64,000 nt of DNA, taken from positions 985,001 through 1,049,000 of the forward strand of contig NZ_QYUL01000002.1 in NCBI RefSeq assembly GCF_003590795.1. Direction: 5' to 3'. Both the position numbers and the translations under genes were made by a program. Positions 12,224 through 20,256 of the stretch are shown here, piece after piece (the stretch's first letter is position 1; every line of letters begins with the position of its first letter). The notes under the pieces are model-generated. The model was not told the DNA's origin, did no database searches, and saw nothing but the letters and a program-made list of their open reading frames with translations. This DNA comes from Azospirillum cavernae (lineage in GTDB: Bacteria; Pseudomonadota; Alphaproteobacteria; Azospirillales; Azospirillaceae).

Positions 12224-13910
12224 CCGCGTCGGGCGCGGCGCCATCGCTCACCAACCGCAACAGGGCGTGCGCGACCACCTGTTCGCTCATCACCGTTTCG
12301 CTCGCGCCGCAGGCCCGCAGATGGGCGGCTCCGGCGTCGGAATGGGCGCGGGCCAGAATCTCCAAGGTCGGGTTGGTTCCGCGCGCCTGCTCAACCACCT
12401 GCCCGGCTTCGAACGCGTCGGGGATGACGACGACCAGCCGCCGCGCCGCCGCGAGGTTGGCGGCTTGCAGCACGGTCGGATCGGCGGCGTTGCCGAACAG
12501 CACCTCCGCGCCGTCGGCGCGGGCGGCCTGTGACGGGGCGGCCCGGTCCTCGATGACGACGAAGGGCGCGCCGCTGTCTTTCAGACCGGCCCCGATCACC
12601 GACCCCACCCGGCCATAGCCGACCAGAATGGTGTGCCCTTCCAGACGCGTCGGCTCCAGGGTCGGCGCGGCGTCGGCGGTCGCGGCTTTGGGCGTCGCCG
12701 CCTCTTCCACCGGGACGAATCGGAACAGCAGGGCGAACAGGATCGGGTTGAGCAGAATCGACAGAATGGCCCCGGCCAGAATCAAATCTTGCCCGATTGG
12801 CGGCAGAATCCCCAAACCAACGCCCAAACCGGCGAGAATGAAGGAAAACTCGCCGATCTGCGCCAAGCTGGCGGAAATGGTCAGGGCCGTGCCGGTGGAG
12901 CGGCCAAAGGCCCGCACGATCAGGAAGGCGGCCAGCGACTTCCCCACCAGAATGATGAGCAGAGTCGCCGCCAATTCCAACGGCGCGCGGACCAGGATGG
13001 ACGGGTCGAACAGCATGCCGACCGACACGAAGAACAGCACGGCGAAGGCGTCGCGCAGCGGCAGGGTTTCTTCCGCCGCGCGCTGGCTGAGCGCCGATTC
13101 GCTGAGGATCATCCCGGCGAAAAACGCGCCGAGCGCAAAGGACACGCCGAACAACTCGGCGGCGCCAAAGGCCACCCCCAACGCGATGGCCAGCACGGCC
13201 AGCCGGAACAGCTCCCGCGATCCGCTGTGCGCCACCCAATGCAGAATCCAGGGAATCACCCGCCGCCCGGCGATCAGCATCACGGCGACAAAGGCCGCGA
13301 CCTTGCCCAGCGTCACCAGCAACACCCCGGTCAGGCCAAGCCCGAAGGGGCCGCCCGCGACCCCAACCGCTCCGCCCGCGTCGCCTTTCATCGCCCCGGC
13401 CACCGCTGGAATCACCACCAGGGCCAGCACCATGGCGAGATCCTCGACGATCAACCAGCCGACGGCGATCCGCCCGCGTTCCGTCTCCACCAGCCGCCGC
13501 TCCTGCAAGGCGCGCAGCAGAACCACCGTGCTGGCGACCGACAGGGCCAGACCGAAAACCACGCCCGCCATCAGCGACCAGCCCATCAGCCAGCCCAACC
13601 CAACGCCCATCAGCGTCGCCACGGTGATCTGAACCACCGCTCCGGGCACGGCGATGGTCTTCACCGACAGCAGATCTTTCAGGGAGAAATGCAGACCGAC
13701 GCCAAACATCAGCAGGATGACGCCGATCTCGGCCAATTCGTTGGCCAAGCCTTGATCGGCGACAAAGCCCGGTGTGAACGGCCCGACCACCACCCCGGCC
13801 AGCAGATAGCCGACCAGCGGCGATATCCGCAGCCGGTGCGCCAGCGCGCCAAAGATAAATGCAAGGCCGATGCCGGCGACGAGGATGGCGATCAAGGGAC
13901 CGGAATGCAT
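12213..13910 (-). CDS. Kef/YbaL-type cation:proton antiporter (CPA2) with TrkA-N domain
   Basis: A 565-residue protein. About 12-13 helices form the Na+/H+ exchanger domain (residues 1-400), with the CPA2 signature near SPLVGYLLAGVVVGPFTPG and ELAEIGVILLMFGVGL. It ends in a cytoplasmic Rossmann TrkA-N domain (about 425-560, ILVGYGRVGSVIG) that binds NAD(H) or glutathione-type ligands. It probably exports K+ in exchange for H+. The start is the ATG at 13910, with GGGAGA six bases upstream; a TTG at 13925 is less likely. A Kef ancillary flavoprotein gene is not adjacent. Confidence 0.9.
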   Translation of the reverse strand: MHSGPLIAILVAGIGLAFIFGALAHRLRISPLVGYLLAGVVVGPFTPGFVADQGLANELAEIGVILLMFGVGLHFSLKDLLSVKTIAVPGAVVQITVATLMGVGLGWLMGWSLMAGVVFGLALSVASTVVLLRALQERRLVETERGRIAVGWLIVEDLAMVLALVVIPAVAGAMKGDAGGAVGVAGGPFGLGLTGVLLVTLGKVAAFVAVMLIAGRRVIPWILHWVAHSGSRELFRLAVLAIALGVAFGAAELFGVSFALGAFFAGMILSESALSQRAAEETLPLRDAFAVLFFVSVGMLFDPSILVRAPLELAATLLIILVGKSLAAFLIVRAFGRSTGTALTISASLAQIGEFSFILAGLGVGLGILPPIGQDLILAGAILSILLNPILFALLFRFVPVEEAATPKAATADAAPTLEPTRLEGHTILVGYGRVGSVIGAGLKDSGAPFVVIEDRAAPSQAARADGAEVLFGNAADPTVLQAANLAAARRLVVVIPDAFEAGQVVEQARGTNPTLEILARAHSDAGAAHLRACGASETVMSEQVVAHALLRLVSDGAAPDAVKG

Positions 13911-14027
13911 GGATCTCCCGCGCAAGGTTGGGGGCGAAGGGAAGGGGCGAGGGTATAAAGATTGGGAGGGCAGGTCCAGAGTTCAACCAAATCAACCGTC
14001 AACGCGCGAAACAGACCCCAGAAACGC

Positions 14028-14055
14028 GAAACGGCCCCGGTGAGGGGGCCGTTTC
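14028..14055 (-). terminator. Displaced host terminator of the SDR gene
   Basis: An 11-bp perfect stem (GAAACGGCCCC/GGGGCCGTTTC) with a 6-nt loop sits just beyond the duplicated SDR 3' end at attL. Read leftward it would have followed the intact SDR gene before the prophage entered. Confidence 0.7.
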
Positions 14056-14079
14056 CAGAGATGCTTTTGCGCGCAGCCC

Positions 14080-14155
14080 TTATTGCGGGGCCATGCGGAT
14101 GGCGCCGTCCAGGCGGATGACGTCGCCGTTCAGCATTTCATTCTCCAGAATATGC
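14080..14155 (-). repeat. attL: displaced original 3' end of the SDR dehydrogenase gene
   Basis: The 76 bases match 59630-59705 with three differences (14095, 14101, 14112), all third-codon changes that keep the C terminus [17 protein letters not shown]. The final 43 bp (14113-14155) are identical and contain the crossover. Left of it is host DNA; right of 14155 is phage DNA. The fragment is an orphan 3' end with no start. Confidence 0.95.
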
Positions 14156-14231
14156 GTACTGTAACATGGCCAATCATCATTCAACATTTTCTGTTTGAAA
14201 TCATTGAGATAGTGACGCTACACATATACTC

Positions 14232-14286
14232 GGGTAACATGGAAAAACGCAGATAGACACACCTCTCGTTACCCAACGCGTTACCC
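14232..14286. promoter_or_regulatory. Arm-type integrase sites near attL (GTTACCC, three copies)
   Basis: GGGTAAC at 14232-14238 (inverted), GTTACCC at 14268-14274 and GTTACCC at 14280-14286; the last two are tandem with 12-bp spacing. Matching tandem copies lie near attR at 59555 and 59566. They sit between the core and the integrase start, where P4-type integrases bind through their N-terminal arm domain, and may also autoregulate int. Confidence 0.7.
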
Positions 14287-14300
14287 GAAGGAGGTGCCTC

Positions 14301-15593
14301 ATGCCCAAAGTGAAGCTGACCACCAAGGCGGTCGAGAGCGCGAAACCGCCCGCTCCCGGCCAGCGCCTCGAATTGTTCGACGCGTCACTGCCGGGGTTTG
14401 GCCTGCGGGTTGGCGACTCGAATAAATCGTGGTTCGTTTTCTATCGCTTTGCCGGAAAACAGAAGCGACTGACCATCGGTCATTTTCCATCCATCGGCCT
14501 TGGGGAGGCGCGGGATAGGGCCGCGAAGGCGTTGCAATCGGTGGAGGTCGGCATTGACCCGGCCGTAAAGAAGCTGGCCGACAAGATAGAAAAGCAATCA
14601 GCAGCGGAGCGCAAATCAGCAACCGGCTACGCGCCGGGGTCTTTCGGCGAAATTGCAACCCTTTACATCAAGCAGGAGTGCCCCTTGCTGCGACGGGGGC
14701 GAGAGGTCGAATCGATCATCAATCGAGAAATACTCGCTCGCTGGAAAGATCGGGCGGCGGTCGATTTGCGGCGCAAGGATCTTGTGTCACTCCTAGATCC
14801 GATAGTCTCGGCGGGACATGCGCAGAAGGCGCACAGGGTTCGTGGCCTCGCGCTCAGAATCGTGAATTGGTCCGTTGATCGCGGCGATCTGGAGGCAAAC
14901 CTACTCGCAAGTCCAAGCCGGGGCCGGAGGCGGGGCGGGGCTATCCAACGGAATGGTCGGGATAGGGTGCTGGCTGCCGATGAGATCCGCGATATCTGGC
15001 TGGCATGCGATGATTTGAAAGGCCCCTTTCCTGGGCTGGTCAGGGTGCTGATGCTGACGGGCCAGCGGCGCGATGAAGTGAGCGGAATGCGGTGGTGCGA
15101 ATTGGATCTCGATGCGGGGCTGTGGACCATCCCGTCTGAGCGCTACAAGACCGGCGTCGTCCACGCCGTGCCGTTGACCCAGACGGCTCGCGACATCATA
15201 GCCAGCCAGCCAAGGGTCTCCGACAAGTTCGTGTTCACGACGGCGCCAGACAGCGGGTTTAGCGGATATAGCTGGGCAAAGACCGTTCTCGACAAGAAGG
15301 TCAAGGAGCGGCGAGCCTCCAGGGGGCTTGAAGACATGCAGCCCTGGAGGCTGCATGATCTGCGGCGCACCCTGCGCACCGGCCTGTCAGAGTTGCGGGT
15401 TGGAGGCGATGTCGCTGAGCGCGTGATTGGACACGTCATTGGCGGGGTGAGGGGCGTCTACGACCGGCACGCCTACATGGACGAAAAGCGTGACGCGCTG
15501 GAACGGTGGGGCGCCAAAGTGATGGGGTTGGTTGACCCATCGCCAGACGATCACCTCACGGGCGCCAGCGTCGCCAGAAAGGTCGAAACTTGA
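14301..15593 (+). CDS. int: Tyrosine integrase (P4-type, DUF4102 arm-binding domain)
   Basis: A 430-residue site-specific recombinase. Residues 1-90 form the arm-binding DUF4102 domain (LPGFGLRVG, GHFPSIGLGEARDRA), a core-binding helical region follows (about 115-205), then the catalytic domain with R256 (TGQRRDE), K283, H352 and R355 (HDLRR), H378 (GHVIGG) and the nucleophile Y387 (VYDRH). GGAGG precedes the ATG. The full catalytic set suggests an active enzyme. It lies 145 bp from the attL core, oriented inward, as expected for a gene that drives integration into the SDR 3' end. Confidence 0.96.
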   Translation: MPKVKLTTKAVESAKPPAPGQRLELFDASLPGFGLRVGDSNKSWFVFYRFAGKQKRLTIGHFPSIGLGEARDRAAKALQSVEVGIDPAVKKLADKIEKQSAAERKSATGYAPGSFGEIATLYIKQECPLLRRGREVESIINREILARWKDRAAVDLRRKDLVSLLDPIVSAGHAQKAHRVRGLALRIVNWSVDRGDLEANLLASPSRGRRRGGAIQRNGRDRVLAADEIRDIWLACDDLKGPFPGLVRVLMLTGQRRDEVSGMRWCELDLDAGLWTIPSERYKTGVVHAVPLTQTARDIIASQPRVSDKFVFTTAPDSGFSGYSWAKTVLDKKVKERRASRGLEDMQPWRLHDLRRTLRTGLSELRVGGDVAERVIGHVIGGVRGVYDRHAYMDEKRDALERWGAKVMGLVDPSPDDHLTGASVARKVET

Positions 15594-15898
15594 CCGATGG
15601 CCCGCGCATGGTCGTTGCTGGTGCCTCCGGTCACGCCAAGAGGACCGGCAAGCATTCTCAGCTTCACCATGGCGTCGCCCAGGGTGATGGGCGGCGTGGC
15701 GTGGATAGCCTCGGCGGCATCGGTGACAGCGACCCAATCGGCATCGGCATCGCTGGCTGGGTTGGTCGCGGCTTCGGCTTCGGCGAAACTCAGCCCAAGG
15801 GATGGAATGACGCTGGTTTCGGTGGTAATTGGCGGGCGCGCCACCTCAACACCCTTGCGCTCCGCGCCCCAACGGCTATCTTCGGTTCCGATCTTCAT
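15551..15898 (-). CDS. Hypothetical phage protein (115 aa), convergent with integrase
   Basis: A leftward gene overlapping the 3' end of int by 43 bp. The product is alanine-rich, acidic in the middle and probably helical, without recognised motifs. Codon use matches the rest of the phage, and the ATG at 15898 is the natural start. Its convergent overlap may dampen int expression by transcriptional interference, which is inference. Confidence 0.6.
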   Translation of the reverse strand: MKIGTEDSRWGAERKGVEVARPPITTETSVIPSLGLSFAEAEAATNPASDADADWVAVTDAAEAIHATPPITLGDAMVKLRMLAGPLGVTGGTSNDHARAIGQVSTFLATLAPVR

Positions 15899-15965
15899 GG
15901 GTTCTTCAGTCCTTCGGGGATCGCGTTGCGATCGGGTTTCATTTCGGTTTCCTGATCCGACACGG

Positions 15966-15996
15966 ACGCCCGGCTGTTATAGCAGTCGGGCGTTTG
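15966..15996 (+). terminator. Hairpin terminator candidate downstream of int
   Basis: An 11-bp stem with one G-T pair (ACGCCCGGCTG against CAGTCGGGCGT), a 6-nt loop and a short T run on the plus strand. It would isolate the Crp-like gene from integrase read-through. Confidence 0.55.
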
Positions 15997-16243
15997 TCGT
16001 ACCCGGAACAATTGCGGAGCGCAGTTAAGCGGCGCGGTGACGCCTGTCGCCGACTTTCTGAAAACATCATCGCCTTTCGGCTGGGGTTTGGCGCGCTCGT
16101 CAAGTCGCTCAACCTCGGGTCTCTGCTCATTAGCGCATACGGGAATACTCCGATTGCCTCAATCTCGCTTGCCATCCAATTGTATGAGGGAAGGGTCAAG
16201 TGACAAAGAAAAACCAATGACCGATTTCGGTCATTTCGGTCAG

Positions 16244-16274
16244 AATAATTGCGTCGAATCGTAACGCAATTATT
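16244..16274. promoter_or_regulatory. Operator-like inverted repeat upstream of the Crp/Fnr-type gene
   Basis: A perfect 11-bp inverted repeat, AATAATTGCGT (16244-16254) and ACGCAATTATT (16264-16274), with a 9-bp spacer, 24 bp before the regulator start. It is clearly more AT-rich than its surroundings. It suits a dimeric regulator and probably autoregulation; the half-site is unlike the E. coli Crp or Fnr boxes. Confidence 0.65.
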
Positions 16275-16298
16275 ACAATCTCGCCACTTAATGAGCGA

Positions 16299-16946
16299 AT
16301 GTTAACAGAACAGCAATTTAACACCATAACAGCGTGTCCGCTCCTGTCACATGTTGCGGGCGCGTGTTTGTGGAAATTGGTTGAAAGCGTGCATGTGCAG
16401 CATTTTGCCGCGCGACAATTGATCGTGCGCGAGGGCGACCCAGGCGACGACTTGTACATTGTTGAATCTGGCAGCGTGCTGGTGACGTCGCGAGACGTCC
16501 GTCTCGCCCTGCTGGAGTGGCCCGCGCCGATTGGTGATCTGGGGATCTTCGCGGACCGACCACGGACGGCGACCGCCATCGCTGAAACCGACTGCACCTT
16601 GTTGCGGATCGCGACGCCCGATCTGATGGATGCGCTACGGCTCACGCCCGAGGTGTGGGAGGGCGTCGCGCTCTGGTTCGCGGAGTTCGCCTACGCCAAA
16701 GCCATGGACGAAAAAGTTAGGACGCACAACCTGCGCTCACAGCTCGCCCGACTGCTGCTCTCTCGCGCCGACCCAGCCACCGGCGCTGTGTCGCTTACCC
16801 AAATCGAGCTGGCCGAGATTCTGGCCGTCCGGCGCTCGACGATCCAGCGCCACCTTGACGCGTTTCGCGTCGCGGGCCTGATAACCAGATCTGGCCGTGT
16901 GGCGATCCTGGATCACCAGGGACTGGAGCGCGAGGGCCTACTTTGA
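16299..16946 (+). CDS. Crp/Fnr-family transcriptional regulator (prophage-borne)
   Basis: A 215-residue protein with an N-terminal cyclic-nucleotide-binding beta-roll (about 20-130; REGDPGDDLYIVESGSV, GIFADRPRTATA) and a C-terminal winged helix (about 150-205; LTQIELAEILAVRRSTIQRH). It lacks the Cys cluster of Fnr, and the ligand is unknown. It is one of few plus-strand genes and is followed by two overlapping unknown genes, forming a likely lysogen-expressed operon. It could regulate host genes or feed host physiology into prophage control; both are inference. Confidence 0.88.
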   Translation: MLTEQQFNTITACPLLSHVAGACLWKLVESVHVQHFAARQLIVREGDPGDDLYIVESGSVLVTSRDVRLALLEWPAPIGDLGIFADRPRTATAIAETDCTLLRIATPDLMDALRLTPEVWEGVALWFAEFAYAKAMDEKVRTHNLRSQLARLLLSRADPATGAVSLTQIELAEILAVRRSTIQRHLDAFRVAGLITRSGRVAILDHQGLEREGLL

Positions 16947-17017
16947 CGCGTAAATGCGCTTGCGTCGCGCCGGTTGCTCCAGCGATGCTTTTTCCGACAC
17001 CAACGGGAGTTGCGCGC

Positions 17018-17431
17018 GTGGAAAACGGAGACTTATCGCGACTTGGCTGGAATCTCGGACCGGACGCCGGAAACCTGAAGGCGCTGTCGGCGCTGCTGGG
17101 CTTCGTCCAAGCGGGACTGGATGGCGTCCCGCCGGATGTCCTGGATTACCGGGATGAAGAGCTGCGCAACGCCGTGAACGCGGCCATCGCCGACGGCGCG
17201 ATCCCCGACCATTTCCGCGACCGCTTTGATGGTGTTGTGGCGGCTGTGGAATCACTCTACGCCGACCGCCAGTTCACAGCGGCTGTGGTGGCGTTCGAGC
17301 AACCCCCCGACGACCTGCCCGCCGACGTCCGCCCCAGTCTGATCGACGCCGCGTTGCAAGCTGGCGCCCCAACCCTGGAGCTTGCGCGCTCGATCTGCGC
17401 GGCGGTCCTGTCAGCGGCGCGGGCGCGATGA
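17018..17431 (+). CDS. Hypothetical protein (137 aa) in the lysogenic block
   Basis: The product is helical and acidic and I do not recognise it (start region MENGDLSRLGWNLGPDAGN). The GTG at 17018 is chosen because GGGAG lies eight bases upstream; the frame is also open from a TTG at 16943 that overlaps the regulator's stop, so a longer form is possible. It overlaps the next gene by 4 bp (ATGA), so the two products probably act together. Confidence 0.65.
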   Translation: MENGDLSRLGWNLGPDAGNLKALSALLGFVQAGLDGVPPDVLDYRDEELRNAVNAAIADGAIPDHFRDRFDGVVAAVESLYADRQFTAAVVAFEQPPDDLPADVRPSLIDAALQAGAPTLELARSICAAVLSAARAR

Positions 17432-17994
17432 CAGCGACGCTAATCCTGCCGTCGGCAGCATCGCTTGCGCCCCGGAGGCTGGAAATCCCGGCCTTTGTTC
17501 GGCGGTTGGGCGACCCGCCGCCCAAACCGCCGCAGGCCGTCACGGTTACAATCCACCGGCAGCCGGTTGGTTTCGCGGCTGGGCCTCAATCTGAAATCCT
17601 GAACCTTTGGCCTTCTATCCGGACGGCGCCGCCGGTCACGCTCGCCCATGATCTGGCCAACTCCGGGCTGTTGCGCCATTGCGGGTTCCTCAATGCCGAA
17701 CCGGGCGGGCCGCTGGTGTTCCGCCGGATCGCCGACGCCACGGTTCGGGCGCTGGGTCGGGATTGGGCTATGCAGCAGCTTGGAAAACCGAACGACGACG
17801 ACCCATACAGCGAATACGCGGTCCAATTGGCCGCGCACTATGAAGAGGCGATCAAGGGCGGGGAGCCTGTTTACAACCATTGCGTCATCCACGGACTCGC
17901 CCGCCCCGTCGTTTACAGCCACCTGCTGGTCGGCTGGACCTCACCATCCGGCCAGAAAGCGCTTCTCACGGTGATCGACTGGCCAGGCGCTTAG
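17428..17994 (+). CDS. Hypothetical protein (188 aa), possibly PAS-like
   Basis: No firm family. The C-terminal 120 residues alternate short strands and helices, with a G-rich turn and a final strand pair (VVYSHLLVGW...KALLTVIDWPG) reminiscent of a PAS fold, but this is weak. It is coupled to the upstream gene by ATGA and ends six bases before the convergent 252-residue gene. It is the last member of the rightward Crp-led operon. Confidence 0.65.
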   Translation: MTATLILPSAASLAPRRLEIPAFVRRLGDPPPKPPQAVTVTIHRQPVGFAAGPQSEILNLWPSIRTAPPVTLAHDLANSGLLRHCGFLNAEPGGPLVFRRIADATVRALGRDWAMQQLGKPNDDDPYSEYAVQLAAHYEEAIKGGEPVYNHCVIHGLARPVVYSHLLVGWTSPSGQKALLTVIDWPGA

Positions 17995-17999
17995 GCGGC

Positions 18000-18758
18000 T
18001 TAGGCGGCCTCGCTCATCGTCATGGCGGCGAGATCGCCAAAAAAGTGCGACCTTGTGAACAAGACGAAATGCATCGGGAACTCGCCATTCCCGACTTGGT
18101 GATAGTTGATCGACGTCGCGTCATCCATGTGGCGGATTCCCATCCTGCTGGGCGACCACACCGGCACGATGTGAGGCTCGACCACCGACACCATCGCGTC
18201 AGGCTGCCAAAGCAGCCACGACGCCAGCTTGTTCGCCCGCTGCGCCGTCCGAAACAGGCCGCGCTTTCCCGCGCCCGGCTTCGTCCAACCGGCATTGGTC
18301 CATACCACCCGCCCGCGCAGACCAAGAGCAACCTCCGACGTCACGTCGCAAAACTCACCCACCGGGGCTTGCTGTTCCGGCTCGTCGTAGAACACCGATA
18401 GGTCGGCGAACCGCTGGCCTATCGAGCGCTCCCGGCAATCGTAGAGCAAGCCCGCCTGGACCGTCACCGTCTCGCCCTCGGCGTTGCGTCCGTCGATCCA
18501 ATAGGCGTTGCTGCGGTTCAGGCTGCGGTGCCGGACGGATGCGGCCGGAAGGATCTCATCCCACGTTCCGGCAGCGCGCGCGCGATCATTGACCGCGAGC
18601 AACCCTTCCATGTGCGGGTTGACCCATAGCGTGACTCCCGCCGATTCTGCCAGGGCGCACAGGTGATCGCGCGCAGATGTGAGAAGGCCAGAAAGAGGGC
18701 CGACCGGGACGGGCAGATCGGCGAGACGGGCGGGGGCGTTGAGCGTAAAGTGGTGCAT
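18000..18758 (-). CDS. Hypothetical phage protein (252 aa), last leftward gene
   Basis: A soluble alpha/beta product I cannot place; notable stretches are NRSNAYWIDGRNAEG and VRHRSLNRSN. Several ATGs cluster at its start; the one at 18758 is chosen because GGAG lies seven bases upstream. A gap of nearly 400 bp containing an AT-rich island separates it from the lysis genes, so it may have its own promoter and belong to the lysogenic set rather than the late operon. Confidence 0.68.
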   Translation of the reverse strand: MHHFTLNAPARLADLPVPVGPLSGLLTSARDHLCALAESAGVTLWVNPHMEGLLAVNDRARAAGTWDEILPAASVRHRSLNRSNAYWIDGRNAEGETVTVQAGLLYDCRERSIGQRFADLSVFYDEPEQQAPVGEFCDVTSEVALGLRGRVVWTNAGWTKPGAGKRGLFRTAQRANKLASWLLWQPDAMVSVVEPHIVPVWSPSRMGIRHMDDATSINYHQVGNGEFPMHFVLFTRSHFFGDLAAMTMSEAA

Positions 18759-19151
18759 CTGCATCTCCATGCGTTGCGCGACCCAAAGGCGAGTCGCTGG
18801 TGCATGGTGACGCGAAGGGCGCGCCTTACGAAACTGCGCGGACGCAAGATAACTATATTTTACATTAAATGCGGATAGTTGCGCCGATCTTCGTCGGCAA
18901 CTCCACGAACGCCAGCGCAACGAGGTGTCGCGATCACCCCGCCACTGTAGCCGTGTCCATCCCTATCTGCTCGCGCCCCTAACCGGCTCACACCCCCGGT
19001 CGTCTCAGTGAACGCATTTTACCCCCGCCCGGCGCGCTGCTGAGCCAGCGCGGGCTTCCGGTAGCGGCTCCTGGAGTAGGTGTTGGCCGTCGTTCAAGAC
19101 GGTTGTGGTGTTAGTTGGAATTTCCCGCGCGTGCAACGGGTGAGTTCTGGT
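18759..19151. other. 393-bp gap between lysis cassette and last leftward gene
   Basis: No convincing gene. At 18843-18882 is an AT-rich island with inverted half-sites AACTAT (18851-18856) and ATAGTT (18875-18880), about 95-120 bp upstream of the 252-residue gene and suitable for its promoter. The rest is GC-rich without obvious structure. Confidence 0.5.
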
Positions 19152-19421
19152 TCACGGGCCGACCCAGGCTCGCCACGCATCGCCACGCTGGCGCAGCGCG
19201 TCAACGTAGCCGACCAACGCATCCCGACCGGCGGGATCGACGCAGGCGACCGACGACACTCCGGGCGCAGTGAAGATGCGGCCCGGCGGCGGGATGGCCA
19301 CCATCAACTCGGGGGGCGGTTCGAGGCGCTGCGGGACCGGAACCTCGACGGGAGGAGGCGGTGACGAAGCGCAGGCAGCAAGCGCCAGGACGGCGCAGAT
19401 GGTCAGGGCGAGACGAGCCAT
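19152..19421 (-). CDS. Rz1-like outer-membrane spanin lipoprotein
   Basis: 89 residues with a signal peptide ending in the lipobox LAAC, then a proline-rich segment (SSPPPPVEVPVPQRLEPPP), the classic o-spanin layout. After lipidation at Cys17 it should sit in the outer membrane and bind the i-spanin to fuse the membranes in the last step of lysis. It overlaps the Rz-like gene by 19 bp out of frame, as Rz/Rz1 pairs often do. Confidence 0.82.
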   Translation of the reverse strand: MARLALTICAVLALAACASSPPPPVEVPVPQRLEPPPELMVAIPPPGRIFTAPGVSSVACVDPAGRDALVGYVDALRQRGDAWRAWVGP

Positions 19422-19723
19422 TGATTGAGCGCCTCCACGGTCGCTGCGTTGGGTTTCGGGCGGGGCTTCATGACCGCTGTGGCGCGCTGCGATGCGGCCT
19501 GAGACGCGGCCAGTGCGTCGGAGCGCATTTTCTCGGCGGCGGCGTTCTGGGTGGCGATGGCCGCGTCTCGCTGGGTGACAAGTGCCTTTTGCGCGGCGAC
19601 ATCGGCCTCAGACCACGACAGGCGAAGCGTCTGGACGCCGACAGCGATGGCGAGCAATGCCGCAAGGGCGGCGGCCCCCATGGCCCCGGCCCGCGTGCCG
19701 AGAAGGCTGAGCAGGAAGGTCAT
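19403..19723 (-). CDS. Rz-like inner-membrane spanin
   Basis: A 106-residue type II membrane protein: one N-terminal helix (about 12-30) followed by an alanine- and glutamine-rich coiled coil (EADVAAQKALVTQRDAAIA). Together with the overlapping lipoprotein gene this is a two-component spanin. It starts four bases after the stop of the preceding small membrane protein gene. Confidence 0.8.
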   Translation of the reverse strand: MTFLLSLLGTRAGAMGAAALAALLAIAVGVQTLRLSWSEADVAAQKALVTQRDAAIATQNAAAEKMRSDALAASQAASQRATAVMKPRPKPNAATVEALNQWLVSP

Positions 19724-19727
19724 CGGA

Positions 19728-19904
19728 TCACCCCTTCGTCAAGATGCCAATAAACCCGGCAACCGCCATACCAAGCGGGATGATCGCCTCGGCCTGTTCG
19801 GGGGACAGGGCGACGCCAAAGGCCGTCAGCAAGGTGGCAATGCCGCGCCACGTAGTCGGCTCCTGTAGGCGGGCGAGCAGGTAATCGCGCGCTTTTGGGG
19901 ACAT
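19728..19904 (-). CDS. Small one-TM lysis-cassette protein (holin-like candidate)
   Basis: 58 residues with a single hydrophobic helix near the C terminus (AIIPLGMAVAGFIGILTKG). Similar short proteins are common between endolysin and spanins. GAGGAG seven bases upstream selects the ATG at 19904 over one at 19922 that lies against the T-run of a terminator. It could be a pinholin-type or accessory holin; the LydA-type holin at 42.4 kb is the other candidate. Confidence 0.68.
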   Translation of the reverse strand: MSPKARDYLLARLQEPTTWRGIATLLTAFGVALSPEQAEAIIPLGMAVAGFIGILTKG

Positions 19905-19923
19905 GAGGGACTCCTCGGACATG

Positions 19924-19951
19924 AAAAAGCCCGCACCGAATGGCGCGGGCG
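19924..19951 (-). terminator. Terminator immediately upstream of the small lysis-membrane gene
   Basis: GCCCGC/GCGGGC stem (extended to 9 bp with one mismatch) followed on the minus strand by TTTTT. It ends about 20 bp before the next start codon, so read-through would be needed to express the downstream lysis genes from the late transcript. Confidence 0.75.
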
Positions 19952-20012
19952 GTGGTTGGATTCTCAAGTCGGCAGGCGCATGCTGGGCTGCACCCGGATC
20001 ATGGAGGCCCGT

Positions 20013-20249
20013 ATGCCAAAGCCGCAGTACAGCGCTCGCGTGCATGCGCAAGCAGTCCTGTCGCGGTCGCAGATCCTCTGCCTGCTGACGGCGGACATGG
20101 ATGGAGATATCTACCCGGAGGCGACGGACACGCCTGAGTGGCTACTGGCAGAGATGGAGATTCGCGGGTTGATCGGTCTGGGTCATGCTCCCGGCGTGTG
20201 GAGGCTGACCAGAGACGGCCTTGATGCGCGTGAAGCGCTGCTGGAATAA
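20013..20249 (+). CDS. Hypothetical plus-strand gene inside the lysis cassette (moron candidate)
   Basis: A 78-residue product with helices and a C-terminal winged-helix-like segment (GVWRLTRDGLDAREALLE). It reads against its neighbours and has a good ribosome binding site (GGAGG five bases before the ATG). Leftward hairpins lie at 19924-19951 and 20791-20824. An inserted cargo gene expressed in lysogens is a reasonable reading. No known family. Confidence 0.6.
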   Translation: MPKPQYSARVHAQAVLSRSQILCLLTADMDGDIYPEATDTPEWLLAEMEIRGLIGLGHAPGVWRLTRDGLDAREALLE

Positions 20250-20256
20250 GGCTGAG

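Larger units (their letters stand above)
15899..16298. other. 400-bp region between int-side gene and Crp-like gene
   Basis: It holds a hairpin (15966-15996), an operator-like palindrome (16244-16274) and direct repeats ATTTCGGTC around 16224-16242. A possible 69-residue reading (TTG at 15994 to 16203, plus strand, with NTPIASISLAIQLYEGRVK at its end) has no ribosome binding site and is not called as a gene. Confidence 0.5.

Noticed and set aside
12633..13958. 441-codon plus-strand frame opposite the Kef-type antiporter
   Set aside because: Gln/Arg/His-rich shadow without a ribosome binding site or family features.
15994..16203. Possible 69-residue plus-strand gene starting at TTG
   Set aside because: The end of the product looks protein-like, but there is no ribosome binding site, the start overlaps a terminator hairpin, and no motif supports it.
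15939..16217. 92-codon minus-strand frame before the Crp-like gene
   Set aside because: Unusual residue composition and poor start context; it crosses the hairpin at 15966-15996.
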